Position numbers and translations under genes: made by a program. Positions 44,925 through 55,152 of a stretch of 64,000 bases of DNA are shown in pieces (position 1 is the stretch's first letter; every line of letters begins with the position of its first letter). The DNA comes from Galaxea fascicularis (lineage: Eukaryota > Cnidaria > Anthozoa > Scleractinia > Euphylliidae): positions 12,102,934-12,166,933 of the forward strand of contig OX419343.1 of NCBI GenBank assembly GCA_948470475.1, given 5' to 3'. The notes under the pieces are model-generated. The model did not search any database. It was given only the letters and a program-made list of their open reading frames with translations, and was not told the DNA's origin.

Positions 44925-46615
44925 GTAGTCATTTTAATTTTTACAAAATGATTGTAATTAAAATACTTAGCATAACTGAAGATTTTTAACCGAGTTTAAA
45001 TAAAGACTTTACCTACTTACTTACTGACTTATTTACTTACTTACTTTGCCACTCAGACCGTTTCGGAGTTCCGACGATTTTCTCCTCGAAATGTTCTTTT
45101 ATCAGGTTGAGATCGTATCTGCTGGAGTTGAACCCGAGCACAGGAACCTGGTTGCACCAATCTTTCATTCGAGCTTGGCGGGAGACGGGAATTGCCCAGA
45201 GGTCGTCGGGCAGAAAATCCTCTTGCACTTTTTTCCGGATTTCGTGCCCCCGCCGCTCCAGCTCGTCCACAAACTTGCGGCAAAGCTCTTTCGGATCTCT
45301 TTCGCAGATGTGCGTGGGTGTCGGGTTCAGGGTGTCGCCTATCGACACCGAAATCGGAACGTTTACGCACTCGAGTGTTAGGTCAGATGTTGGCTCCTTC
45401 CGCCTGTTTCTGTCGCCGAACGCTTCGAAGTCGAACAGGATTGCATGGGGGAAAGATTTGGTGAAGGTTTTCGGCTTTTGGCGACGCGCTCTGAAATTGC
45501 ACGCCCATTTTTCAACCACTCGGAACCCCGCTCTTCGGATATTGCTGGTTCTCAACCTTGTTTCTTGATAAAGTTGCTTCGCTGTTTTGTTTTGAATATG
45601 ATTTGCTCGCGCTCCTAGTAACATTTCCAGCACCCATGATAAAGGCAGCCGTGGAACTGGAAAACTGTTTTGCTGGGAGCGTGGAACCCGTCCACCCCTC
45701 CGTTCCCGACTCATCTTTGTCCGCCGTGCCCACACCCCGCATGGTGAATGTGGATCCCCCGGCGGAGCGATTCGTTTTCGATCCAGTTTTCGGCCTCTTG
45801 GAGGTTATTGAACTAGGGGGGACCCGTATTGGTGTAATGAAGGACGATGTCTTCGTTTTCGATGTTCAGCAGTTGAAAGCTGTAGACGTGACGGATGTAA
45901 AGGTATGTGTTCACCTCGTTTCGGATTTTGTCCATCATTTTTGGGGTGTTGTTGTTGCTCAAATCCTCGATGGTTCGCCAGCGAATAAACCTTCGACCCC
46001 ACCTTGCTTCGATCCCTTCGATTCTCTGGTCTTCCAACGGGGTGTTCAGGTCGCCGGCTTCATCCGGGGCTGGTTGTCTCATCCGCACGGGATCGAAGAG
46101 CCTTCTTGCAACTTCGCGCGCCGGTTCGGGTTGCCTTCTTCTTGGTCTCTGCGCCACGGTGCGCGGAGCTTGGGGTTGCAACGGCACGGGCAGCGCTGCT
46201 GGAACGGGGCTGTCTAGAGGGTTGAGCCCTTGCCTCCTCCTCGGCACCGGCACGAGGGCGACACGTCTTCACCGAGGAGCCGGAACTAGGCGCTCATTGG
46301 GAAGGCGGTCCCCAAGATCGAGACTCCCGTTCTCTCCTTCCAAGAGCGCTTCAAGCTCTGCTTGCGCTCTTGTCCAGGCATGGCCATGGGGTCGTGGTCA
46401 GGTATGTAAAACGGAACATTTTCTGCCTGGGCTGCCATGGTTCCCCTCCGGCGCCCTCCCTCTAATTGACAGGCCGCTATTGCTACTGCTTCCGCTGATT
46501 GACCAGCGGCTGCCATTGCTTCTTCTTGACCGAGCTCTAATTGACCCATTGCCATTGTTTCGCGGTTGTCTCTCTCTAAATGGCCGGCTCCCGGTGGTCT
46601 TTCCCTTAATGGAGT

Positions 46616-46796
46616 AGTATATCTTGAGTCTCACAAATCACCAACTGCAAGAGAAAGCCTCGAATTACCGAAATAAGGCCACCGGCATATGTTTTTTTGT
46701 GGCAACCAAAGAGCCGCAAAAAGATATGCTGGTGCCTTATTTCGGTAATTCGAGACTTTCTCTTCTAGGTGGTATTTGTGAGACTCCGGATATACT
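46616..46796. mobile_element. Fold-back MITE between two polymerase remnants
   Basis: AGTATATC on the left matches the inverted right end. Arms of about 75 bases pair with few mismatches (AATTACCGAAATAAGGC against its complement), leaving a loop of about 35 bases. It marks the junction between the GC-rich polymerase and the AT-rich one. Confidence 0.65.
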
Positions 46797-46819
46797 GCTA
46801 TAAACCACTAATTACGACA

Positions 46820-47602
46820 AAAGAAGATGAGGAAAATTTTAATGAAGCTAATAAATGCCATATCTGTGAGAAAAAGTTATTGAAAAAAGATGTTAGAGTT
46901 AAAGATCACTGACATATTACAGGAAAATACAGAGGCTCAGCTCATCAGGATTGTAATTTGAAACTTAAGATTGATCCTGAAAATATTAAGAGACCTGGTA
47001 TTTTTCATAATATGAGAGGGTACGACAATCACTTTATAATGCAGCAAATTGGTGAATTTTCCAAAAAGCACAAATATATCAACAAGAATGGAAAAGAACA
47101 ACAAATGAATATAAATTGTATACCAAACAATATGGAGAAGTATATGGCTTTCATTTTAGGAAAACAATTAACATGCCTTAATAATTTCCAGTTTATGAGT
47201 CAATCTCTTGAAAAACTTGCAAGTAACTTACGAGATGAAGGCTTCAAATATACAAGTGAAACGTTCCAAAATGAAAAGCTTAAATTGATGAAACAGAAAG
47301 GTGTATATCCTTATGATTTTATGGATAGTTTCCAAAAATTCAATCAAATAAAACTACCAAAACAAGAAGAATTTTATAGTATTCTAAATGATGAGCATAT
47401 ATCTGATAAAGACTATCAACATGCTAAAAGTTTTTGGAAAACATTTGATTTGAAAAACATGGGTGAGTATCATGATTTGTATCTTAAAGTGACATTCTTT
47501 TGTTATCTGATATATTTGAGAACTTGAGAAAGACTAGTTTACAGTAGTATAAGCTTGATCCATGTCATTATTTCACTTCTCCTGGTTTATCATGGGATGC
47601 TA
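46820..47602 (+). pseudogene. Second Polinton-type DNA polymerase B, AT-rich
   Basis: A Cys-rich segment CHICEKKL with a following HITGKYRGSAHQDCN is a zinc-binding unit found in a class of Polinton/adintovirus-like polymerases. Next come the exonuclease IFHNMRGYDNHF, NNFQFMSQSLEKLASNL, KGVYPYDFMDSF and YHDLYLK, in that family's order. A stop replaces the residue before HITG, and a frameshift follows YHDLYLK near 47490, after which SDIFENLRKTSLQ and PGLSWDAM are in another frame. Coding ends at 47602, where the BEL LTR starts. Codon use is AT-rich, and the sequence is clearly different from the polymerase at 39.3-46.3 kb, so it is another lineage. Palm motifs are missing. Confidence 0.75.
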
Positions 47603-47748
47603 TGTGGAGCGGCCACTTCCGGTCGCAGCCTCGCTCCAGGTTTTGTTTAAATTTCCCATGAGCGCGCGCGCGAGTGGGGGCACGAGGTCAAGCAAAATAA
47701 AAACATGTCTGCGTTGTGTTTAAAAATTAAGTTTATTTGGTCTATCCA
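47603..47748 (+). repeat. BEL 5' LTR candidate
   Basis: It starts TGTGGAGCGG right where polymerase coding breaks and ends TCTATCCA; the next bases TTGGTCCTTTCGAGCCGG look like the leader after a BEL LTR. The right edge is a guess without the 3' partner; at 146 bases it is short and may be incomplete. Confidence 0.5.
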
Positions 47749-48369
47749 AAATTGGTCCTTTCGAGCCGGATACAAGAAACCAGCCGCCTGAGGATGAGCC
47801 TCAAAAGTACGTGGCACTTGGTGGATGAATGTGTGTTATCCCCGCTTCGAAACAGTCCAGAAGTAAGTCCTGAAGACTCGATAAGTCAAGTTTCAAGTCA
47901 GAATGATTCCGTGAGGTCAAAATCCTCGTCCTCATCTGAGAGAAAGCGAGAAGCTAGAATAAAAGCTGCCGTCGCCAACCTACAGGCGAAACAGTTAGCC
48001 GAACAAGTGAAACGAGAAAATGAAGTCCGTGAAGAGGAATTCCGTGAAGAAATGGCTCAACGCGACTTAGAGTTAAAACTTGAATATCGGAAACGGGAGC
48101 TGGAGCTGCTTCGAAAGAAAAGAGAGATCGAAAAGGCAGTCATTTCAGCCCAGAATAAAGCCGAATTAGCCCAACTCGAACACGAAATAATAGGGCAAGA
48201 AGTTACCGAAAGAAATGCCGAAAAGAATCATGACAACAAGGTCAGTGAAACAGTAACATCTATGAAACATTGTTTAGTTCCAAGTCCTAATGTGAATACA
48301 GGTGCTGAAAGTATGGATGAATTTTCAAACCCATGTATTGAAGTCAATCCTGGAATGACTTCGGGATAT
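47737..48369 (+). CDS. gag: BEL Gag N-terminal coiled-coil part
   Basis: After a Ser-rich stretch (SSSSSERKREA) comes a charged helix of about 80 residues with AVANLQAKQLAEQVKREN and LELLRKKREIEKAV, a likely coiled coil for Gag assembly. The frame runs on through the 13-base duplication into Penelope-like RT sequence by chance, giving a 418-residue chimeric ORF that I do not regard as one gene. The true continuation of this Gag is at 56544. Confidence 0.65.
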
Positions 48370-49432
48370 CCGACTTATGCGGTTTCGAGTTATCTCGCGA
48401 AAATCTTGTCACCTGTTGTTGGGAATACTGGTTACACTGTCAAAAATTCCTGTGATTTTGCGGATTTTATAAGAGGTAAAACTCTTGACGCAGGAAACGA
48501 GTTGGTTTCTTTCGACGTTGTTTCCCTCTTCACCAAAATTCCGGTTGATCTTGCCATTAGTGTTGCTGAAAAAAGACTCAAACAAGACGCTTCATTGGGA
48601 CAAAGAACTTCTTTGCCCGTGGAGGATCTTATAGATTTGCTGTCTTTTTGTCTCAACACCACTCAGTTCGCATACAATGGCACCTACTACCAACAAGTTT
48701 TTGGTACGGCTATGGGTTCTCCCGTTTCTGCTGTCATTGCCAACATGGTAATGGAAGATGTGGATCAAAGGGCTCTGGCTTCCTCACCGATCCAGCCTTT
48801 GTTTTGGAAACGATATGTCGACGATGTCATCTCTGCGGTATCCGGAAATGAAGCGGAGCGCCTTCTTTCACATTTAAATTCAGTTGAGCCGTCTATCCAG
48901 TTCGCCATTGAGCGTGAGAATGATAGACGTTTGTCTTTTCTTGATTTGAATGTCTGTAGGGCGCACCGGGGAAATTTAGAGACAAGTGTTTAACGCAAAC
49001 CCACGCATACCGACAAATATCTCGCATTTGACTCCCACCACCCCATTTGCCACAAAAAATCCGTAACCAGAACTTTGCTCACGAGGGCTGATTGTTTGCC
49101 ATCTTCATGTGATTCTAGGGCCAAAGAGCGAAAATATGTTTTTGACGTCCTAAAGGTCAATGGCTACCCAAACACTTTCCTTCGTAACTGCTTAAAACCA
49201 GTTACGCCTTCTCTTAACACCTCCGGGGACGAGGTTTCGGCTACAGGTTTTGCCGTCATCCCGTACATCCGCGGTGTTACAGAACCCATTAAGAGAGTTT
49301 TGTCTAGCCACAATGTTAAAGTTGCACAAAAACCTTTTCAGACGTTGAGTCATATTTTTGCCAAACCTAAGGATCCTGTGTTGAAAGAACAACGAACTGA
49401 CGCTGTTTATTCTATTCCATGCAATGACTGTG
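48370..49432 (+). pseudogene. Penelope-like RT
   Basis: RT with ELVSFDVVSLFTKIPVDLA, GTAMGSPVSAVIANMVME and the catalytic WKRYVDDV, then LSFLDLNV. The N-terminal part is cut off by the 5' truncation. A TAA at 48991-48993 replaces the Tyr of the usual VYRKPTHTD; after it the frame continues unchanged to the Gypsy insertion. It is continuous with the endonuclease at 56051 once the insert and one CTGTG are removed. Confidence 0.8.
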
Positions 49433-50325
49433 TGTGATGATTTCCTTTTTTTTGTTAGTGTTAATTATTCATTGTAGTGTTTAGCTTGTAATTAGAGGTG
49501 TTTTGTAATTATAAGAATAGCTAGTAAGTTTATTGTACTTAAGTGTTACTAAAGCGTTATCGTAGGAGTGTGAGGTATCATGTTTTAACAATATGTAAGA
49601 TAAGTGTTGTAAATGAATTAGCATAAAACATATAAAATGATAAGAGTAAACGCCATGTGCTGCAGTACATTTTTGGTGAACGGACGAGCAAGGAAAGAGA
49701 GAGACGGATTACAGGGCCTGAGGGCAAGAAGAGAAAGAAGAGAGAATTCACTGCCAAGAGCCATTGGCAGGCGCCAGCCAAAATTACTTGACGAAACTCG
49801 TTTGTCAGTGGTGGCGAAAGAGCGGAGAAGTGCTACGTGCTGTCTACGTGCAGTCTACGTGCTGTGTAGCGACTGAGAGTACTGTTGAAAGACCACCTGC
49901 TGAGGAGAAATTGTCGACTGAAAGAAAAAGAAAAGTACGTACGAAGCAGAGCTTGGTTTGAAGTGAAGAGAACGAGGTTTGTGCAATCGGTTCAGATTTT
50001 GTGGTGTTGGTTTAGAAAAGTCAAGGATCTCGAAAAGGAACTGAACTGCGAACAATTTAACTGTAAATAATCAGTTTTGTAATTAGTGTCAGTTTTGTTA
50101 TCGTTTAGGTTTTATAATTACTCTAGGTAAAGTTATTTAAGAATTAGTTTTACTTTGTATAATTATTAGTATCCTATTTAAAGCAAGTTATTTTTAGTGT
50201 AATTGTTCAGTGTAATAAATACTTGTAGACTTATGTTTTGTTGTTGCGTGTTTTCTCGGGTTTGTTTATGCCTAGTATTTTTGTTTGTTAAGGAGTGCCC
50301 ACCTTTGTGGCGCGGTTTCGTCACA
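49433..50325 (+). repeat. 5' LTR of the Gmr1-type element
   Basis: 893 bases, TG...CA ends. Contains AATAAATACTTG near 50214, a polyadenylation-like signal, and should carry the promoter. The short ORFs in the LTR occur in both copies and are not taken as genes. Confidence 0.9.
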
Positions 50326-50415
50326 GATTTTTGGTGTCAGGAGTGGGATAGCTCTTTAACAGTTTGCATAAACAGCTCAAAAGGAGACACGCAAACAAAT
50401 AGCAGGAGATTTACT

Positions 50416-52170
50416 ATGGCTGCTACAGCCAACGATTATGATTCTTGGTCCTTACAAGATCTTAGAGTTGAGGCTACTAAACGAAGTATTTATTTTTCAT
50501 CTAAGGATGGAGTTAAGACCTTAGCGAGCAAACTTAGAACATCCGATCGGATATGCCAGAGATTCGATGCTCAAGATAGCGAAAACCTAGCAGAGAGGAC
50601 ATTGGAAACTAGTCTCAATTTTGAGCAGAGGTTACAGTTACAAGAGCGTGAACTGCAGATGCTAGAACTTCGGCGAAAAATTAGTCAGGAACATAGGGAA
50701 ATTAGAGAGTTGGAAAGGGAGGTGGAAAGAGAAAGGCGTCAGGCTGAGAGGGAGCTAGAGAGGGAGAGAAGAGAGTTTGAAATTCAAAAAGCCCAAGAGG
50801 AAGAAAGGCGTTTGTCACGAGAGGAGGAGAGGCTCAGAAACCTCAGAGCTGAAAAGGAAGAATTTGCCGAAAGAGAGTTTGAAAGGCAACAGATGAGTAA
50901 CAGTGAGACTAAAAAACCCAAGTTTATAAAAATCAGGGAAATGAGGGAGAGCGAAGATATAGATGATTATTTCCGGATTTTTGAAATGACTGCTAGGGCG
51001 CAATCGTTACCCGAGGGGGAATGGGTCGGTAATTTAGTACCCAAGCTCACTGAAAAAGCTAAGTCAATTTATTTAGAAATTCCAGACCCTGCATGCCAGG
51101 ATTACTATGAGAGTAAGGCAAGTATTATTAAGGCTTACCAGCTAACTGCTGATCACTATAGATATAGGTTTCGAACCTCGGAGAAAAAGCCCGACGAGGA
51201 TTTTGTTCAGTGGGGAAATAGGACCCGAAGATATCTTAGCCGTTGGATGGCCGTTGCCGAGGCTACTGGTGATGCGGACAAGATAATTGAACAAGTATTG
51301 ATGGAGCGACTTCTTGATGCGGTAAGTCCTGAGCTTAGAGCTTGGTTAAAGGAACAAAAGCCAAAAACAGCTGAAGAACTTGGTAATCTTGCTAATTTGC
51401 ATGTTCAGTCTAGGAAAGGGCCACTTGTTGAGGGAAAGTATGTGTCAACTGGCAGTAATGAGAAATTTGGGAAAAAGAAGAAGCCAGATGATAAGGTGGA
51501 TGATTCAATGTATGAACGAAAACAAGGTCAACACTTTGAAAGACCTCCCAAACCGTTTTCCCCTCCAGCCCGTAGAACCACAAAGCCTGAAATTAGATGT
51601 TACAAATGTGGTAAACCGGGTCATATGTCGTTCAATTGTGGTAGAGGCCGTGGGAAGCCTTCACAGGGGTATCTCCTCTGTATGACACCCTTAACGTCAG
51701 AACAATCTGAGTTTCCCCCTTGCAATGTTAGAGGTAAAATAAACGGTAAGATTGCAGAAATGGTCATTGACTCTGGTTGTACTAGGACCCTAGTCCACAA
51801 AAGTTATGTAAGCGATACAGCTTTTACTGGTGACAAAATCACAGTATTGACAGCAGCGGGAGAACGTCTTACAGTCCCCCTTGCAAAAGTTGAATTTGAC
51901 AGCAAAGAAGGTAAACATGTAGAATTAGTGGGAGTATTGGACAGGCTACCTGTAGATTGCTTACTTGGAAGGTCGTCTTTTGGACGAACACTTTCGAGAC
52001 AAAGTGTTTTGGACCAGTGGGAGAGAAATGCTTTAGCTGATAATACTGGTGGAGATGAGGCTTTCGTGATGACTAGGAGACAGAAAGCATTAGAAGAGGC
52101 CCAATTGAAAGCAGACGAGTTAATTGACAGGGAAAATTCAGTTGCCGTCAAGAGTTTATCAAAGAAATAA
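50416..52170 (+). CDS. gag: Gag-protease with SAP-like and SCAN-like regions
   Basis: 584 residues from ATG 50416. Residues about 10-45 (SWSLQDLRVEATKR ... VKTLASKLR) resemble a SAP DNA-binding motif. About 55-165 is a long charged coiled coil. About 180-330 is the capsid, whose end (YRYRFRTSEKKPDEDFV, then LMERLLDAVSPELRAWLKEQ) resembles the SCAN domain, known to derive from Gmr1-like Gag. A CCHC knuckle CYKCGKPGHMSFNC starts near residue 395. The protease has VIDSGCTRTLV near 450 and DCLLGRSSFG later. The ORF ends TAA at 52168-52170; the same frame continues open to 52590, so readthrough or a point mutation is possible. Confidence 0.85.
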   Translation: MAATANDYDSWSLQDLRVEATKRSIYFSSKDGVKTLASKLRTSDRICQRFDAQDSENLAERTLETSLNFEQRLQLQERELQMLELRRKISQEHREIRELEREVERERRQAERELERERREFEIQKAQEEERRLSREEERLRNLRAEKEEFAEREFERQQMSNSETKKPKFIKIREMRESEDIDDYFRIFEMTARAQSLPEGEWVGNLVPKLTEKAKSIYLEIPDPACQDYYESKASIIKAYQLTADHYRYRFRTSEKKPDEDFVQWGNRTRRYLSRWMAVAEATGDADKIIEQVLMERLLDAVSPELRAWLKEQKPKTAEELGNLANLHVQSRKGPLVEGKYVSTGSNEKFGKKKKPDDKVDDSMYERKQGQHFERPPKPFSPPARRTTKPEIRCYKCGKPGHMSFNCGRGRGKPSQGYLLCMTPLTSEQSEFPPCNVRGKINGKIAEMVIDSGCTRTLVHKSYVSDTAFTGDKITVLTAAGERLTVPLAKVEFDSKEGKHVELVGVLDRLPVDCLLGRSSFGRTLSRQSVLDQWERNALADNTGGDEAFVMTRRQKALEEAQLKADELIDRENSVAVKSLSKK

Positions 52171-53567
52171 ACAAAGCCTGAAGGTCCAGAGGAAGGAGAT
52201 TTACAAATGCTATTTGAGGGCATGATACAGGAAGACACAGGTAAGAAGAATTCGGAAAGTGATACTTTGGTAACAGAACCCAGTAAAGATAAACCCGCAG
52301 TAAACATTCTAGATAGGAACAGAAACCAGCTGATAGCGGATCAGAAGTCAGACGTAACTCTCGAGAAAGTACGCAAGGAATCGTCTAAAATGGCACCACA
52401 AGACTCGGATGGTTACTTTTTCACTAACGACCTCCTAATGCACCGTAAATATCTCCCAGAAGAACGCAATGGAACAAGATATGTTGATCGAATTGTAGTA
52501 CCCGAATCCTATAGGAACGAAATCCTGCGTGTTGGTCACACAATCCCCTTATCAGGTCATATGGGTGGCAAGAAGACACCAATCGTATAGATCGTATAGC
52601 TGCACATTTTTTCTGGCCTGGTCTAAGCTTTGATGTCCGCAAATATTGCGCAACCTGTCCGCAATGTCAGTTGGTATCCAGGAAATTGAAGTCAAAAAGG
52701 GCACCTTTGAGACCTGTGGATATTGTTACTGAGCCTTTTAAGAAGATTGCCATCGACATCGTAGGCGAGTTACCCAGAACTACGACGGGTTACAGGTACA
52801 TTTTAACAATCGTAGACTATGCTACACGATACCCAGAGGCCATACCCTTGCGATCAACAAGTTCTAAGGTGGTCGCAGATGCATTGATTCAGTATTTCTC
52901 TAGGGTGGGTATTCCTGATGAGATAGTGTCAGACCAGGGTTCCAATTTTATGAGTAAGCTTATCGCCCAGTTGTATGAGCAATTAGGCATCACTAAGATT
53001 AAGACATCAGTATACCACCCTGAGGCAAATGGGCTAGTGGAGCGCTTTAATGGCACTTTAAAGAGTATGTTGAAGAAGTTCGTTCAAGAGAGGGTTCAGA
53101 CCTGGGACAAATATCTCCCATACATGCTTTTTGCTTACAGAGAAGTTCCTTGTGAGTCCACCGGTTACTCGCCCTTCGAATTGCTCTATGGCCGTACGGT
53201 CAGAGGACCCCTCGCTGTCATCAAGGAGACTTGGTCGGAAGGATCATCTTCAGGAGACAATCTGATAACTCATGTCCTTGAGATCCGGAGAAGACTTGCA
53301 ACAATGCAACAAGTTGTTCAAGAGAACCTGAAACAAGCTCAAAGTAAGCAGAAACGGTTGTATGATATCTATAGTTCGAAACGGCGCTTACAAGTTGGAG
53401 ACAAAGCCTTACTTTTGCTACCCACCCCTGGCAGTAAATTAGAAATGAGATGGCAAGGACCCTTCACAGTCACTAGAGTGCTAGAGGACGGCTTGAATTA
53501 TGAGCTCGACACGGGTAAGATGTTCAAACAGCATCGTACTTATCATATTAATTTGCTTAGCAAATGA
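52171..53567 (+). CDS. pol: Gmr1-type integrase, placed before RT
   Basis: The frame after the Gag stop (52171-52590) leads to the zinc-binding start (ILRVGHTIPLSGHMGGKK). A one-base shift near 52577 separates this from the frame that continues with RIAAHFFWPG, CATCPQCQ and the DDE core: IAIDIVGELPRTT, VSDQGSNFMS, NGLVERFNGT. The C terminus has a GPFTVTRVL chromatin-binding-like strand pair. The ORF ends at TGA 53565-53567, overlapping the next ATG in ATGA. The position upstream of RT is opposite to ordinary Gypsy elements. Confidence 0.8.
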
Positions 53568-55072
53568 CAAAGCAGAATGAAATGACTGCCTTTGTAATGG
53601 TGGAATCCCCAGAAATGCCATTGCCACACGAAAGCAATGTTTCTCCATTTGATCATGATGAGTCTTGGAAAGAGGTAGTGATCTCTGATGATTTGACGGA
53701 AAGTCAAAGACGGCAGGTAAGAAACTTGCTACATGAGTATTCTGATGTGTTTTTAGGAAAACCAAATTTAACCAATGTAGCGACGCATAAAATCGACACC
53801 GGTAATTCTCCACCCATCAGGTGCTCCCCTTATAAGATTCCTCAAAAACTTGAGGAGGAGGTTAACAAAGAGATTGAGAAGATGCTACAAATGGGCATAA
53901 TACGGCCTTCTACTAGTCCTTGGGCGGCTCCTGTGGTCATTGTACCCAAGCCAGATGGTACAATACGACTGTGTGTTGATTACAGAAAAATCAATGCTGT
54001 CACAAAAATGGATGCTTATCCAATTCCATCCATGGAACGTATGATTGAAAAGATCGCCACTGCTAAGTATATTAGTACAATTGATCTCACCAAAGGTTAC
54101 TGGCAGATTCCCTTGGAGACCTCTACTATTGAAAAGTCTGCATTTATTACCACTAAAGGGCTGTATGAGTTTTTAGTTATGCCATTTGGTATGAAAACAG
54201 CTCCAGCATCCTTTCAGAGGATGATGTCTGAGAAGGTCTTACAAGGATTAGATTTTGCAGATGCGTATATTGATGATGTCGAAGTTGACACGTCAACATC
54301 TTTTCCCCAACACCTTCTTGAGCTTCAACAGGTTTTACAACGTCTGCGAGAATGCAAACTGAATGCTAGACCTTCCAAGTGCAAGATTGCAATGTCAACG
54401 GTGGATTTTGTCGGTCACAGAGTTGGAGGTGATAGAATTCAGCCCCGCGCAGCTTTGGTTCAAACTATTAAAGAATATCCCAGACCAGAAACTAAGAAAC
54501 AAGTAAGATCTTTTCTTGGTTTGGTTGGGTATTACAGAAGGTTTATCCCAAATTTTTCGGAACGGGCTGCTGTTCTTACCGACCTCACTAAGGGTAAAAA
54601 TCCTTCTAAGGTTCAGTGGAGTAATAATCATGAATTAGCTTTTCATGATTTGAAAACTGCAATGCAGACTCCCCCTGTTTTGAGGCCACCACACTGGAAT
54701 GACGATTTCATTTTGCAAGTAGATGCGTCAAATAGAGGTCTTGGGGCCATCTTAAGTCAGGAAGATCAGAATGGAGAGGAACACCCAGTAGCGTATGCTA
54801 GTAGAAAGTTACAGCCTAGAGAGGAAAAGTTGTCTACGACAGAAAAAGAATGCTTAGGAATTGTTTGGGCTGTAGAGCTATTTCGCTATTATTTATATGG
54901 TCGCACTTTTAGGCTACAAACAGACCACAATCCTCTTGTGTGGTTAAATCAGGTTCGCGACAAAAGTAGGAAACTATTAAGGTGGAGCATTACGTTACAA
55001 GAGTACGACATGAAAGTAGAACATAAAAGTGGTAAACAAAATTGTAACGTAGATGCCCTTAGCAGGGCGTAA
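53564..55072 (+). CDS. pol: Gypsy-type RT and RNase H
   Basis: 502 residues, intact. RT: MGIIRPSTSPWAAPVVIVPK, LCVDYRKINAVT, STIDLTKGYWQIPL, VMPFGMKTAPASFQ and the catalytic YIDDVEV; then LGLVGYYRRFIPNFSE. RNase H: LQVDASNRGLGAIL, TEKECLGIVWAVE, LQTDHNPLVWL, VDALSRA. This is plain Ty3/Gypsy sequence, so the unusual order is not due to Copia ancestry. ATG overlaps the integrase stop as ATGA, which would allow termination-reinitiation. Confidence 0.9.
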   Translation: MTKQNEMTAFVMVESPEMPLPHESNVSPFDHDESWKEVVISDDLTESQRRQVRNLLHEYSDVFLGKPNLTNVATHKIDTGNSPPIRCSPYKIPQKLEEEVNKEIEKMLQMGIIRPSTSPWAAPVVIVPKPDGTIRLCVDYRKINAVTKMDAYPIPSMERMIEKIATAKYISTIDLTKGYWQIPLETSTIEKSAFITTKGLYEFLVMPFGMKTAPASFQRMMSEKVLQGLDFADAYIDDVEVDTSTSFPQHLLELQQVLQRLRECKLNARPSKCKIAMSTVDFVGHRVGGDRIQPRAALVQTIKEYPRPETKKQVRSFLGLVGYYRRFIPNFSERAAVLTDLTKGKNPSKVQWSNNHELAFHDLKTAMQTPPVLRPPHWNDDFILQVDASNRGLGAILSQEDQNGEEHPVAYASRKLQPREEKLSTTEKECLGIVWAVELFRYYLYGRTFRLQTDHNPLVWLNQVRDKSRKLLRWSITLQEYDMKVEHKSGKQNCNVDALSRA

Positions 55073-55152
55073 ATACCTTATGCTACTATAATTTCACCTT
55101 TACTATTTTTGTATTCTCACTTTCCCCAAAAATAGCTATTTAAGGGGGGAGG

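Larger units (their letters stand above)
41681..45052 (+). mobile_element. LINE inserted in the polymerase, 5'-truncated
   Basis: TCAGACC occurs on both sides (41674-41680 and 45053-45059); removing the insert and one copy rejoins polymerase coding as KRSDNFDD. The LINE holds the end of an APE-type endonuclease (LLGGLNCNMQD, then a SDHSLVF frame), the linker with RVSNKLSPWIIYELTRK, the reverse transcriptase and a (TTAC)n tail. A second LINE fragment (42300-43013) sits within it. Frameshifts near 41980 and 43770-43880 make it inactive. CR1/L2/jockey-like. Confidence 0.75.
39290..46330 (-). pseudogene. Protein-primed DNA polymerase B, GC-rich copy
   Basis: Collinear pieces of one polymerase: a Pro/Arg-rich N terminus (46.3-45.8 kb); exonuclease motif FDFEAF near 45430 and FNSSRYDLN near 45115; FLDIINYLGPG near 41580; motif A GYDANALYLST near 40890; motif B KLLGNSAYGK near 40387; motif C DIDSNY near 40100; GLFKLEFEG near 39965; C-terminal DGIHTEP near 39350. 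The order matches DNA_pol_B_2 enzymes, which start from a terminal protein. Damage: TAG just before motif C (near 40112), several frameshifts, MITE 39577-39912, LINE 41681-45052 and an 86-base inverted duplication. The open reading blocks between breaks are long, so decay is moderate. Confidence 0.8.
38640..46620. mobile_element. Polinton/Maverick-like remnant, GC-rich
   Basis: A retroviral-type integrase (plus, ends 39289) and a protein-primed family B DNA polymerase (minus, about 46.3 to 39.29 kb) meet tail to tail across a G/C-rich hairpin near 39295-39325. Integrase plus this polymerase class is the core pair of Polintons/Mavericks and related adintovirus-like elements. Capsid, protease and packaging ATPase genes were not seen, and terminal repeats were not found. 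The region is visibly richer in G+C than its surroundings. Inserts: MITE 39577-39912 and LINE 41681-45052. Stops and frameshifts show that it is dead. Confidence 0.65.

Noticed and set aside
38640..46620. Bacterial contamination suggested by high G+C
   Set aside because: The region is interrupted by eukaryotic LINEs and a MITE with target duplications, and polymerase and integrase are of Polinton type.
47737..48993. Single 418-residue coiled-coil plus RT fusion protein
   Set aside because: The frame crosses the 13-base target duplication of the Penelope-like insert; removing the insert restores the BEL Gag frame at 56544, so the fusion is accidental.
49637..49961. Small LTR-encoded proteins, found identically at 55357-55681
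   Set aside because: Short ORFs of 61-79 residues in overlapping frames on both strands; kept identical only because the LTRs are identical.
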